A DNA stretch of 54,667 nt from an uncultured Collinsella sp. (lineage in GTDB: Bacteria; Actinomycetota; Coriobacteriia; Coriobacteriales; Coriobacteriaceae): assembly GCA_902464565.1 (NCBI GenBank), contig CABQJV010000011.1:1-54667 (forward strand), given 5' to 3'. The translations under genes and the position numbers were made by a program. The notes below the pieces were generated by a model. The model did not search any database and was not told where the DNA came from. It worked only from the letters and a program-made list of their open reading frames with translations. Within the stretch, counting starts at the first letter, position 1. The number at the start of each line of letters is the position of its first letter. Shown piece after piece: positions 37,060 to 45,202 of the stretch.

Positions 37060-37584
37060 TTAGTTCTCCTTACCGACGAACATCTCGGAGACCGTCAGGC
37101 CACGGCGAGCCGCGACGTCCTCAGGGCTGGAGAGCTCCTTGAGGCCCTCGACGGCAGCCTTGATGATGTTGAGGCCGTTGTCGGTACCGAGGGACTTGGA
37201 CAGGACGTTCTTGATGCCAGCAAGCTCGAAGAGGGGACGCACAGCGCCGCCGGCGATAACGCCGGTACCCTCGACAGCGGGCTTGATGATGATGCGGCCG
37301 GCACCAAAGTGACCGAGAACCTCGTGCGGGATGGTGCCCTGATCGGTCACCGGCACGTGGAACATGTTCTTCTTGGCATCGAGAGACGCCTTGGAGATGG
37401 CCAGGGGCACCTCAGCGGACTTGCCCATGCCAACGCCGACGTTGCCCTTACCGTCGCCAACGACGACGAGAGCGACGAGGCTCATGCGACGACCACCCTT
37501 GACGGTCTTCGACACGCGGTTGATGTAAACGACGCGCTCCTCGAACTCGGAGGCCTCGCGCTGCTGCTTCTGATTACGAGCCAT
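37060..37584 (-). CDS. rpsE: Ribosomal protein uS5
   Basis: A 174-residue uS5 with the double-stranded RNA-binding N-domain (EERVVYINRVSKTVKGGRRM) and the C-domain motif EVLGHFGAGRIIIKPAVEGTG. It contributes to decoding accuracy at the mRNA entry. Confidence 0.98.
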   Translation of the reverse strand: MARNQKQQREASEFEERVVYINRVSKTVKGGRRMSLVALVVVGDGKGNVGVGMGKSAEVPLAISKASLDAKKNMFHVPVTDQGTIPHEVLGHFGAGRIIIKPAVEGTGVIAGGAVRPLFELAGIKNVLSKSLGTDNGLNIIKAAVEGLKELSSPEDVAARRGLTVSEMFVGKEN

Positions 37585-37598
37585 GTGCTACATACCTC

Positions 37599-37967
37599 CT
37601 AGAACTCGAGACCGGCGGCACGAGCACCGTCGGCGAGGGCCTTGACGCGGCCATGGTAGATACGGCCACCGCGATCGAAGGCGACCTTGGTGATGCCGGC
37701 CTCGATGGCGCGCTTGCCAACGAGCTGACCGACCTTCTCCGCAGCCTCCTTGTTCGAGGTGTGGGTGCCCTTGAACTCGGCCTCGAGGGTCGAGGCAGAG
37801 ACGAGCGTCAGGCTGGAGCCCTTGCTGTCGTCGATGATCTGGGCATAGATGTTGGCGTTAGTACGGGTCACGCGAAGACGCGGACGCTCGGCGGTACCCG
37901 AGACCTTGCCGCGAACACGACGCTGACGACGCTTGAGGCCTTCCAGCTTCGCCTTATGCTTGTTCAT
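37599..37967 (-). CDS. rplR: Ribosomal protein uL18
   Basis: A 122-residue uL18, binding 5S rRNA (KVSGTAERPRLRVTRTNANI, AFDRGGRIYHGRVKALADGAR). Its spacing to rplF is 75 bases, the largest within this part of the operon apart from the gap around rpsZ. Confidence 0.98.
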   Translation of the reverse strand: MNKHKAKLEGLKRRQRRVRGKVSGTAERPRLRVTRTNANIYAQIIDDSKGSSLTLVSASTLEAEFKGTHTSNKEAAEKVGQLVGKRAIEAGITKVAFDRGGRIYHGRVKALADGARAAGLEF

Positions 37968-38042
37968 ACGTAAACTCCTAAAAAGGTTGATCTTGCCAGC
38001 ACCTGACGGGGTGCTGGTCTTATGCGAGTGAGTCGGTTACGA

Positions 38043-38579
38043 CTACTTGGCGGCCTTACCCAGCTTGCGGCGGATGTGCTCGCCAACATAGTGGATACCC
38101 TTGCCCTTGTAAGGCTCGGGAGGACGATGACCGCGGATCTCAGCGGCGATCTGACCGACCTGCTGCTTGTTGATACCCTTGACGTTCACGTGGGTGTTGT
38201 CGGGAACCTCGAAGGTGATGCCCTCGGGAGCCTCGACGATCACGGGGTGCGAGAAGCCCAGGGAGAACTCGAGGTTCTTGCCCTTCTGCTGCACGCGGTA
38301 ACCGACGCCGGCGAGCTCGAGCTTCTTCTCGAAGCCCTCGGAAACGCCAACAACCATGTTGTGGATGAGGGCGCGGGTGAGGCCGTGGCGAGCACGGGTC
38401 TCACGCTCGTCGTCGGGACGGGAAACGGTGAGGACGTTGTCCTCGACGTTGATAGCGAGCTTCTCAAAGACATCGAGCTCGAGCTGGCCCTTGGGGCCCT
38501 TGACGACAACGTTGTTGCCGTTGACTGCCACTTCGACTCCGGCGGGAATCTGGACAGGCTTATTACCGATACGAGACAC
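38043..38579 (-). CDS. rplF: Ribosomal protein uL6
   Basis: A 178-residue uL6 with two repeated domains (MSRIGNKPVQIPAGVEV opening, GHRPPEPYKGKGIHYVGE near the end). It lies near the factor-binding site of the large subunit. Confidence 0.98.
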   Translation of the reverse strand: MSRIGNKPVQIPAGVEVAVNGNNVVVKGPKGQLELDVFEKLAINVEDNVLTVSRPDDERETRARHGLTRALIHNMVVGVSEGFEKKLELAGVGYRVQQKGKNLEFSLGFSHPVIVEAPEGITFEVPDNTHVNVKGINKQQVGQIAAEIRGHRPPEPYKGKGIHYVGEHIRRKLGKAAK

Positions 38580-38612
38580 GGTGATCTCCTTTCCTTCTAC
38601 CTACCGAGCGAA

Positions 38613-39011
38613 TTACCAGACGTAAGCGATGATCTCGCCGCCGACGTTGTGCTTGCGAGCATCGCGGTCGGTCATGACGCCATGGCTGGTGGAAATAATG
38701 GCGGTACCAAGGCCACCGCGGACGCGGGGCATGTCGGCAACGCCGGTGTACTTACGCAGGCCCGGCTTGGAAATGCGGCGGATGCCGTTGATGACCTTAG
38801 CCTTCTTGGGACCATACTTAAGCGTGATGTGCAGAGTCTTCTGGGGGACGGTGTCCTCGACATCGTAGCCCTCGATGTAGCCCTCCTCGTGCAGAACACG
38901 AGCGATCTCGACGAGCTTCTTGCTGCTCGGCATGGAGACCGTGGCCTTGTTCACAGAGTTAGCGTTACGGATGCGCGTAAGCATATCTGCGATCGGGTCT
39001 GTAAGGTTCAT
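38613..39011 (-). CDS. rpsH: Ribosomal protein uS8
   Basis: A 132-residue uS8 (MNLTDPIADMLTRIRNAN, GLGTAIISTSHGVMTDRDAR). It binds 16S helix 21 and in other bacteria represses the spc operon at the rplE region. Confidence 0.98.
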   Translation of the reverse strand: MNLTDPIADMLTRIRNANSVNKATVSMPSSKKLVEIARVLHEEGYIEGYDVEDTVPQKTLHITLKYGPKKAKVINGIRRISKPGLRKYTGVADMPRVRGGLGTAIISTSHGVMTDRDARKHNVGGEIIAYVW

Positions 39012-39130
39012 ACAGATTCTCCTTCGTTCTTGATGAACACGTGCTCTTGGTTCTTCGCCGCCCTTAACGGCAAAGCCTTTTTAGCGCGTTTTCCCTGTTC
39101 CAAACTGATGCTTGAAACGCTGGTAGTGAC

Positions 39131-39316
39131 TTACCAGCTGGCCTTCTTAACGCCGGGAAGCTCGCCCTTGAGTGCAAGCTCGCGGAAGCAGACACGGCAC
39201 AGGCCGAACTTGCGGTACACAGAGTGCGGACGGCCGCAGCGCTGGCAGCGCGTGTACTCACGAGTAGAGAACTTCTGCTTGCGATTGCACTTGACGATCA
39301 TCGATGTCTTAGCCAC
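39131..39316 (-). CDS. rpsZ: Ribosomal protein uS14, zinc type
   Basis: A 61-residue short uS14 with two CxxC pairs (CQRCGRPHSV, GLCRVC) that bind zinc, ending LKGELPGVKKASW. This is the ancestral type found in the spc operon of Gram-positive bacteria, between rplE and rpsH. Confidence 0.97.
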   Translation of the reverse strand: MAKTSMIVKCNRKQKFSTREYTRCQRCGRPHSVYRKFGLCRVCFRELALKGELPGVKKASW

Positions 39317-39350
39317 TTATATCCTCCTCACATAGAGTATTGTTCGCCCC

Positions 39351-39381
39351 AAGCGCCGCCCCCCTTGTGGGAACGGCGCTT
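39351..39381 (-). promoter_or_regulatory. Hairpin between rplE and rpsZ
   Basis: An 8-bp GC stem (AAGCGCCG with CGGCGCTT) lies 15 bases past the rplE stop on the minus strand. It has no T run, so transcription probably continues. It could be an mRNA-stability element or a ribosomal-protein binding structure. Confidence 0.35.
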
Positions 39382-39396
39382 ATAGGGCAGGTGAAC

Positions 39397-39954
39397 CTAT
39401 TTCTTGAACGGGAAACCGAAGGCGTCCAGAAGGGCCTTGGCCTCCTCATCGGTGTTGGCGGTGGTCACGAAAGTGATGTCCATACCGCGCTGGTGATCGA
39501 CGGAGTCGAAGTCGATCTCGGGGAAGATGAGCTGCTCGGTGACGCCCATGGAGAAGTTACCACGGCCGTCGAAGCTCTTGGCGGAGATGCCGCGGAAGTC
39601 GCGGATACGGGGGATCGCGACGGAGGTCAGACGATCGAAGAACTCCCACATACGGTCGCCACGCAGGGTAACCTTGCAGCCGATCGGCATACCAGCACGC
39701 AGGCGGAAGGTAGCGATGGACTTGCGGGCACGGGTGATCATCGGCTGCTGGCCGGTGATGGCGCGCAGGTCGCGCACGGCACCGTCGATGGCCTTGGAAT
39801 CGGTAGCGGCCTCGCCGACACCCATGTTCACGACGATCTTCTCAAACTTGGGGATCATCATGACGTTCTCGTACTGGAACTTGTCCTGAAGCTGCTGCTT
39901 GACCTCGTTGTTGTACTTGGTCTTCAGACGCGGCACATACTTCTCTTCTGCCAT
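39397..39954 (-). CDS. rplE: Ribosomal protein uL5
   Basis: A 185-residue uL5 (LQDKFQYENVMMIPKFEKIVVNMGVGEA, FPEIDFDSVDHQRGMDITFVTTA), binding 5S rRNA in the central protuberance. AAGGAG lies 6 bases before the ATG. It is the first ribosomal gene in this cluster here; rplX, which normally precedes it directly, is absent and the upstream neighbour is xdhC. Confidence 0.97.
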   Translation of the reverse strand: MAEEKYVPRLKTKYNNEVKQQLQDKFQYENVMMIPKFEKIVVNMGVGEAATDSKAIDGAVRDLRAITGQQPMITRARKSIATFRLRAGMPIGCKVTLRGDRMWEFFDRLTSVAIPRIRDFRGISAKSFDGRGNFSMGVTEQLIFPEIDFDSVDHQRGMDITFVTTANTDEEAKALLDAFGFPFKK

Positions 39955-40092
39955 TGTTCACTCCTTCTTGGGGTTTTAAGCACGGGGCGTGGCCACGATG
40001 GGTTGTCCTCGTGCCTCCTGGCTGCATCCGCGCCGCTCATGGCATTTTGCGGTTTGGACTCGACGCAGCAGGAGCCGACAAAACAATCGGTA

Positions 40093-40121
40093 CTATACGC
40101 GCATCGGGAGCGTATTTCCAG
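40093..40121 (-). promoter_or_regulatory. Candidate promoter for the rplE operon
   Basis: On the minus strand TGGAAA and TATAGT are 17 bases apart; this would give rplE a leader of about 130 bases. A dedicated promoter is needed because the usual upstream ribosomal genes are not here. Confidence 0.45.
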
Positions 40122-40181
40122 AAAAACCTCGTCTGCCTGCACAACTCCACAACTCCCCCGCACAAATGGATCCCAAAAAGC

Positions 40182-40248
40182 AGTTGCGGTGAAATAGGGA
40201 CTGTTTGGCGGCCTAACAGGCTTAAACAGTCCGCATTTCACCGCAACT
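40182..40248. repeat. Palindromic intergenic repeat, copy 2
   Basis: The same AGTTGCGGTGAAATA-based palindrome as at 167-232, with arms ending AGGGACTGTTT and AAACAGTCCGC. It starts 17 bases past the xdhC stop, so it may end xdhC transcripts. Confidence 0.85.
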
Positions 40249-40265
40249 TATTGGTGGGGATGCGA

Positions 40266-41309
40266 TTAGCGCTTGCGGGGGACGAGTTTGGTGCGGCGCA
40301 GGTGGATCATCTCGGCGGCGATGGAGATGGCGATCTCCTCGGGGTCCTCGGCCTCGATGGCAACGCCGATCGGAAGGTGCAGCTCGTCGATCTGGTCCTG
40401 CGTAAAGCCTTCCTGCTCCAGGCGGGCACGCACAAAGGCCGTCTTGCGGCGCGAACCCAGACAGCCCAGGTAGGCAGGCTTGGCGTGCATGGCCTGAATC
40501 ACCACGTCGATATCGGACTTGTGGCCTGCTGTGGCCACGACCACCAGGTCGCGCGGGCCGATGGGGCACTGCTCGCTCAGGTTCTTGTAATCGACCAGGC
40601 GACGATCGTAGACACCGGGCACCCATTCGGGCGTCAACGTGCCGGGGCGGTCATCGCAGGCCACGACGGCAAAGCCCGCCGCCGTGAGCACGCGCGCCGT
40701 CGCGGCGCCCACGTGGCCGCAGCCAAAGATGTAGGTCAGGCCCTCGGGGCAGAGCGTCTCGATGTGCGCCGCGGGAATCTCAGAGGCCGCGTTGGTGTAG
40801 GTGACCTTACTCCCCTCCTCCACCAGCGAAAGCCCGGGGCAGCCGGCAATGGTATGGCGCGATGCCTCGCCATGGTACTCGGCCACATCGCCCTCGAGCG
40901 CGCTCGCGATAAACGGCTCAAAGTCGATGACGAAGTCGCCGATGCGCCGATAGACCAAGACGTCGGCAATTTCCTGAAACAACGGTGCCTGGGTCGCATC
41001 CAGATGCAGATAGCACAGGCAGATGGCTCCGCCGCAGATCATACCGGTATCGGAGTTCTCGCCGCCCATGGTGTAGCGAACCAGACACGATTGCCCTGCG
41101 GCCAGCAGCTCGCGCGCCTCGTTCAGCGCAAAGAGCTCAATCTTGCCGCCGCCGATGGTGCCCTCTTGGCTGCCATCGGCAAAGACGGCCATCCAGGCGC
41201 CCACGCCGCGCGGCGATGACCCTGCCGTGCCGGCAACTACCACCAGCTCGCACGTCTTACCAGCCTTCAGAGCGCCAAGCGCAGCATTCACCACATCGAG
41301 CTTTTCCAT
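40266..41309 (-). CDS. xdhC: XdhC-family molybdoenzyme accessory protein
   Basis: A 347-residue protein with an N-terminal XdhC/CoxI domain (AGTAGSSPRGVGAWMAV, GTIGGGKIE) and a C-terminal Rossmann-like domain (YIFGCGHVGAATARVL). Known XdhC proteins insert or sulfurate the molybdenum cofactor of xanthine dehydrogenase-like enzymes. The CGGAICLCYL and GCPGLS segments carry cysteines that may hold the cofactor. Ends 9 bases after yqeB, forming an operon on the minus strand with it. The hydroxylase it would mature is not in this window. Confidence 0.9.
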   Translation of the reverse strand: MEKLDVVNAALGALKAGKTCELVVVAGTAGSSPRGVGAWMAVFADGSQEGTIGGGKIELFALNEARELLAAGQSCLVRYTMGGENSDTGMICGGAICLCYLHLDATQAPLFQEIADVLVYRRIGDFVIDFEPFIASALEGDVAEYHGEASRHTIAGCPGLSLVEEGSKVTYTNAASEIPAAHIETLCPEGLTYIFGCGHVGAATARVLTAAGFAVVACDDRPGTLTPEWVPGVYDRRLVDYKNLSEQCPIGPRDLVVVATAGHKSDIDVVIQAMHAKPAYLGCLGSRRKTAFVRARLEQEGFTQDQIDELHLPIGVAIEAEDPEEIAISIAAEMIHLRRTKLVPRKR

Positions 41310-41318
41310 TGCAATTTC

Positions 41319-42113
41319 CTATCCCTGGAATACACCGGTGAGCATGGCGAGTGCCTCGAGCACGCCGCCGCCGACCGACGTCGCCTTGTCCGAAATATAG
41401 TTGATATAGCCGGCATCGCCGCGCGGGTCGACGTCGGCACATTTAAAGCCCTCGGTCACCTGAACGCCGTCGGCCAAAAGGCCGCGCAAGCAGCCGTCAA
41501 TCTGCGTGACCATGGGAGTATCACCCGCATACCCGATCACATCGCCGGCACTCACGATATCGCCGATTGCGCGGTCAGACCGAAACACGCCGGCGGCGGG
41601 GCTGTGGATAACGCGCTCTTTGCCGTAGCCGGCAATGACACCCGGCACGCCCGTATTGGGCTGGGGCGAGCCCTGGGTGATGGCACGGCCGAGGAAATGA
41701 CCGCGCATGGTCTCGACCACGGCATCGCAATCGACCGGCGCGGTAAAGCCCGGCCCCACGGCGATGACGACAGGCGCCATATCGCGCGTGGTGCCCAAGT
41801 TGCGCTTGGCCAGAATCGCGTCGACCACGGCAGCGGGTTTAAGCTCATCGAGCATCTTGGCCTGGGGGTCCACCACAACGGCAACATCCCCCGCCTCGGT
41901 AATTGCAAGCGCCTCTGCCGGCGTCTGCGCCAAGCGAGCGCGAATGCCCTCGACCTGGACCTCGCCCAGGCGAATGGCCTCGCAAAAACTGATTGTGCGA
42001 CGGATGCACGTGGGAACCGCGATATCGGCCATGACAACCGACACGCCGGCGCGTACCAAACGGGCAGCGACGCCCGTGGCGATATCGCCGGCGCCGCGAA
42101 CATAAACGAGCAT
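41319..42113 (-). CDS. yqeB: YqeB-like Se-dependent molybdenum hydroxylase protein
   Basis: A 264-residue protein matching the EF2563/YqeB family: Rossmann start VYVRGAGDIATGVAARLVRAG, VAVVVDPQAKML, IAVGPGFTAPVDCDAVVET, and GVFRSDRAIGDIVSAGDVIGY. Comparative work places this family as a marker of selenium-dependent molybdenum hydroxylases together with YqeC and XdhC, both adjacent here. The exact reaction is unknown; handling of the labile selenium cofactor is assumed. It is divergent from yqeC. Confidence 0.88.
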   Translation of the reverse strand: MLVYVRGAGDIATGVAARLVRAGVSVVMADIAVPTCIRRTISFCEAIRLGEVQVEGIRARLAQTPAEALAITEAGDVAVVVDPQAKMLDELKPAAVVDAILAKRNLGTTRDMAPVVIAVGPGFTAPVDCDAVVETMRGHFLGRAITQGSPQPNTGVPGVIAGYGKERVIHSPAAGVFRSDRAIGDIVSAGDVIGYAGDTPMVTQIDGCLRGLLADGVQVTEGFKCADVDPRGDAGYINYISDKATSVGGGVLEALAMLTGVFQG

Positions 42114-42184
42114 TCCCGGGGCACCTCCCTGTGCTACGGTTTGAGCAGAGCAAAAGCGGTTCGACCGCTACTCTGATGATTATT

Positions 42185-42202
42185 TATTATCACAGTATTA
42201 TA
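42185..42202. promoter_or_regulatory. Divergent promoter patch between yqeB and yqeC
   Basis: A markedly AT-rich patch in a GC-rich setting, with TATAAT on the minus strand (42197-42202) and TATTAT on the plus strand (42185-42190, 42196-42201). It probably serves yqeB-xdhC leftward and yqeC rightward; -35 boxes are not clear. Confidence 0.4.
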
Positions 42203-42215
42203 CGGCGGTGAACAG

Positions 42216-42950
42216 ATGGAAACGGTTAGCGGCAATCTTGCCTCGGCGCTCAGGATCGAGCCGGGCATTACCGCGATTATCGGCAGCGGCGGCAAGTCGA
42301 CGTTGCTGAAGACGCTCGGCCTTGAGCTTATGCGCGCTGGCGGCCGCGTGCTCCTCTGCACCACCACGCATATGCTTCCCGTTGCCGGCGTGCCATGGGA
42401 CGGGTCGAATCGTCGTCTGGACGCCGCGCCTTGGAAGCCGGGGGCCCTGCATGTTCCCGGCTGCACCTGCGAGGCATGCGCTGGCATGAGCCGCGGAAGT
42501 ATCTGCCAGGCGGGTATTTTGGACCCGGAGACGGGCAAGCTCTCCTCCCCTGCCGAGCCGCTCGACCAGCTGGCGCAGCGCTTTGACTACGTCCTGGCCG
42601 AGGCGGACGGCAGTAAGCGGCTCCCGCTCAAGGCGCATGCCCCGTGGGAGCCGGTCGTTCCCGCCGGCACGGCCAACGTCATCTGGCTCGTCGGCGCCTC
42701 GGGGCTCGGCAAGCCCATCAACGAAGCCGTCCACCGCCCCGAGCTCTTTTGCGAGCGTTGCGGCTGCGAGCTCACCGACGCTGCCACCCCAGAGCGCGTC
42801 GCCATGGTGCTCAATGCCGAGCTGCGGATGCTGAACCTCAATAATGCCCGCATCATGCTCAACCAAGTCGATAAGCTCAGCGACCCCACGATGGCCGACC
42901 GCTTTGAGGCCGCCCTCGGCCGCCCCCTCATCGCCACCAGCCTCAAATAG
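42216..42950 (+). CDS. yqeC: YqeC-like Se-dependent hydroxylase accessory protein
   Basis: A 244-residue protein with a P-loop IIGSGGKSTLLKTL near residue 20, then LLCTTTHMLPV and VLAEADGSKRLPLKAHA, as in the YqeC family. A cysteine-rich insertion (CTCEAC, with CERCGCE later) could bind metal. Role: maturation of selenium-dependent molybdenum hydroxylases, by gene association rather than tested chemistry. It is the only plus-strand gene of the purine-type cluster. The start codon has a weak ribosome site (GGCGGTGA). Confidence 0.85.
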   Translation: METVSGNLASALRIEPGITAIIGSGGKSTLLKTLGLELMRAGGRVLLCTTTHMLPVAGVPWDGSNRRLDAAPWKPGALHVPGCTCEACAGMSRGSICQAGILDPETGKLSSPAEPLDQLAQRFDYVLAEADGSKRLPLKAHAPWEPVVPAGTANVIWLVGASGLGKPINEAVHRPELFCERCGCELTDAATPERVAMVLNAELRMLNLNNARIMLNQVDKLSDPTMADRFEAALGRPLIATSLK

Positions 42951-42966
42951 CCGGCCCCATCTCGTC

Positions 42967-43033
42967 AGTTGCGGTGAAATACGGACTGTTTGGCCGCATG
43001 ACGGCCGCAAACAGTCCGTATTTCACCGCAACT
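42967..43033. repeat. Palindromic intergenic repeat, copy 3
   Basis: The same AGTTGCGGTGAAATA palindrome as at 167-232 and 40182-40248, with near-perfect arms and a loop containing a second palindrome (TGGCCGC..ACGGCCGCA). It lies between convergent yqeC and dihydropyrimidinase, 16 and 26 bases from their stops, and could end both transcripts. Confidence 0.88.
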
Positions 43034-43059
43034 GCGGAGGGGACACGGCATCTTTGCTG

Positions 43060-44427
43060 CTAGCGGGGCACGTAGCGGCCGGGTTGGGCTCCGGTGAGCT
43101 CGCCATCGCGTGCCGCCAGCACGCCGTTCACAAACACGGCCTTGGCGCGGCCATGCGCCTCAAAACCCTCGAGCGGCGTGTAGTCCACAGCCTGATGCTG
43201 CGTCGCCGCGCTAATGGTCCAGCGCGCCTTGGGATCCCACACGCATACGTCAGCATCGGCGCCCTCGGCAAGACAGCCCTTGCGCGGATACATGCCAAAG
43301 ACGCGCGCCGGGTTCTCGCTCATCAAGCGGCACAGATCCACGGGTCCCAGCTGGCCCTCAAAGCTCGTGGCAATCGCGACGGGACGATGCTCCACGCCGG
43401 GCCCGCCGTTGGGAATCGCGCGGAAATCGTCGCGCCCGCGGTCCTTTTGCCCATGCAGGTTAAAGCTGCAGTGGTCGGTCGCAATCGTATCGATCTCGCC
43501 GGCCACAAGCGCCTCGCGCAGTGCCGCACGGTCACCCGCATGGCGCAGCGGCGGGCTCATCACATACTTGGCACCCGCAAAGCCGTCCTCGCCCTGCTCC
43601 AAGTAGCAAGTATCGTCGAGCATCAGATATTGAGGGCAGGTCTCGACATAGATATTCTTCTGCCCGCGCGCCTTGGCGGCACGGATGGCCTCGAGCCCCA
43701 GCTTAGTCGAAAGGTGCACCACGTTGACCGGAGCGTCCCCGGCCAAGTGCGCCAGATACAGCAGACGGCTCACGGCCTCGGCCTCACACACGTCCGGACG
43801 GCTGAGCGCATGCCCCTCGGGTCCATGAATCCCCTGCTCGTACACGCGCTTCTGCAGTTCATTCACCAACGTGCCGTTCTCGCAATGCACGCACAGGATA
43901 CCACCCAGGCGCTTGAGCTCCTCCAGCACCTCGAGTGTCTCGGCATCGTCCAAGCGCAGGTGGTCGTAGGCAAAGTAGGTCTTAAACGACGATACGCCCG
44001 CCTCGCGCATAGCCGAAAGATCGGCGCGATTGCGCTCATTCCACTCGGCGAGTGCCATATGAAAGGCGTAGTTTGCCGTGCAGGTGCCGTCGGCGCGATG
44101 ATGCCACTCGGCCAAGGCATCGGGCATGGTCACGCCGCGATCGGCCGTCGCGTAGTCCACGATGGTCGTCGTACCGCCGCAGGCAGCCGCGCGCGTGCCG
44201 GTCTCAAAGCTATCCGCTGTCCAATCCATGCCGGTCCAGCACTGCATGTGCGTGTGGCCGTCGATAAAGCCGGGAAACACCCAGCAGCCCGTGGCATCCT
44301 CGACGGTATCGCCCTCGGCCGGCTCAATCGCCGCGGCGATCCGCGCGATCTTATCGCCATCCATGACAAGATCGGCGCGGCGAAGCCCCTGTGGCGTCAC
44401 GAGCGCGCCGTTTTTGATGATGATCAT
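43060..44427 (-). CDS. Dihydropyrimidinase / hydantoinase
   Basis: A 455-residue cyclic amidohydrolase of the HyuA/D-hydantoinase type. Metal motif PGFIDGHTHM, the lysine expected to be carbamylated in SSFKTYFAYD, HCENG, VHLST, and ATDHCSFN with the catalytic aspartate. It opens cyclic amide rings of hydantoins or dihydropyrimidines. In gut bacterial urate/purine clusters this family accompanies ygeW, ygeX and ygeY, as here. AAGGAG is 5 bases before the ATG, and it follows the MocA-like gene by 9 bases. Confidence 0.9.
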   Translation of the reverse strand: MIIIKNGALVTPQGLRRADLVMDGDKIARIAAAIEPAEGDTVEDATGCWVFPGFIDGHTHMQCWTGMDWTADSFETGTRAAACGGTTTIVDYATADRGVTMPDALAEWHHRADGTCTANYAFHMALAEWNERNRADLSAMREAGVSSFKTYFAYDHLRLDDAETLEVLEELKRLGGILCVHCENGTLVNELQKRVYEQGIHGPEGHALSRPDVCEAEAVSRLLYLAHLAGDAPVNVVHLSTKLGLEAIRAAKARGQKNIYVETCPQYLMLDDTCYLEQGEDGFAGAKYVMSPPLRHAGDRAALREALVAGEIDTIATDHCSFNLHGQKDRGRDDFRAIPNGGPGVEHRPVAIATSFEGQLGPVDLCRLMSENPARVFGMYPRKGCLAEGADADVCVWDPKARWTISAATQHQAVDYTPLEGFEAHGRAKAVFVNGVLAARDGELTGAQPGRYVPR

Positions 44428-44436
44428 AATTGCTCC

Positions 44437-45051
44437 TTATTGATTGATGCAGTTGGCCACGCGATCAAAATACGAGCAGGCGGCGATATGCTCCGCTATG
44501 CGTCGCTGTCCCTTGGCGGTATCAACGTCCCACAGCTCGTAGGCACGCGCCTCAACCAGTACCACGTCGGTACGGCCCTTGAGGATCGAACCGCCGCCGT
44601 CCTTGCCCTCAAGACACATAAGTGCATCGAACAGTTCCGCCGGAAAGAGCACCGGACTCGAAGGCTCACCGCTGCACGCCAAGCGCACCGGATGTTTGCG
44701 GCCACGCTCGTCAAACGCGTGAACCATGGCCTCAAAAGAATCCGCGCTCACAAGCGGCTGGTCGCCCGGCAAAAAGAGGCAACCTTTCCAGTTGCGTTCG
44801 ACTCCCCACGAAAGGCCCGCACGGACGCTTTCGCTGCGCAGCTCGCCATCGTGCAGCACGCACGGGCAATGCTTGTCCTCGCAAATCTGAGCGACCTCGG
44901 GCCAACGCGTCGAAACCACGACGTCAAAGCCCCGGGGAACCGAATCGATGGTCCGGGCAATCAGCGGCTCGCCATAGATATCGGCAAGCATCTTGTTAGA
45001 GCCAAACCGCTTGCCCTCGCCCGAAGCCATAATGACGCATCCAAGTCTCAT
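44437..45051 (-). CDS. MocA-like nucleotidyltransferase
   Basis: A 204-residue transferase resembling MocA/YgfJ: CVIMASGEGKRFGSNKMLADI at the N-terminus (nucleotide-binding loop) and LFLPGDQPLVSADSFEAMV. MocA attaches cytidine to the molybdenum cofactor; YgfJ-type homologues belong to the selenium-dependent hydroxylase set. The start at MRLGCVIM is 7 bases after GGGGAGG; the longer in-frame start adds 18 non-conserved residues. It is probably in one operon with the dihydropyrimidinase downstream. Confidence 0.82.
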   Translation of the reverse strand: MRLGCVIMASGEGKRFGSNKMLADIYGEPLIARTIDSVPRGFDVVVSTRWPEVAQICEDKHCPCVLHDGELRSESVRAGLSWGVERNWKGCLFLPGDQPLVSADSFEAMVHAFDERGRKHPVRLACSGEPSSPVLFPAELFDALMCLEGKDGGGSILKGRTDVVLVEARAYELWDVDTAKGQRRIAEHIAACSYFDRVANCINQ

Positions 45052-45138
45052 GGTGATACCTCCCCTGAAACCATCGTACCCATAACTCGCGCCGCGGGCA
45101 TCCACATCGAAAGCGCTTATCCCGCACGCCCGCGATGC

Positions 45139-45180
45139 AAAAAAAGGGGCACCCCGCCGGTTGGCAGAGCGCCCCCTTTA
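45139..45180 (-). terminator. ygeW terminator
   Basis: An imperfect GC-rich stem (AAAGGGGGC.. with ..GCCCCTTT) is followed by seven T on the minus strand, about 25 bases after the ygeW stop. Confidence 0.75.
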
Positions 45181-45202
45181 CATAGCTTACCTCAGCCCAG
45201 CT

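Larger units (their letters stand above)
39955..40265. other. Gap where the spc operon is interrupted
   Basis: About 310 bases between rplE and xdhC with no trace of rplX or any other gene in six frames. Contains a candidate promoter reading into rplE (40093-40121) and a palindromic repeat (40182-40248). Confidence 0.6.

Noticed and set aside
39955..40181. Remnant of rplX upstream of rplE
   Set aside because: All three minus-strand frames were inspected near rplE; stops occur within a few codons and no uL24-like residues appear.
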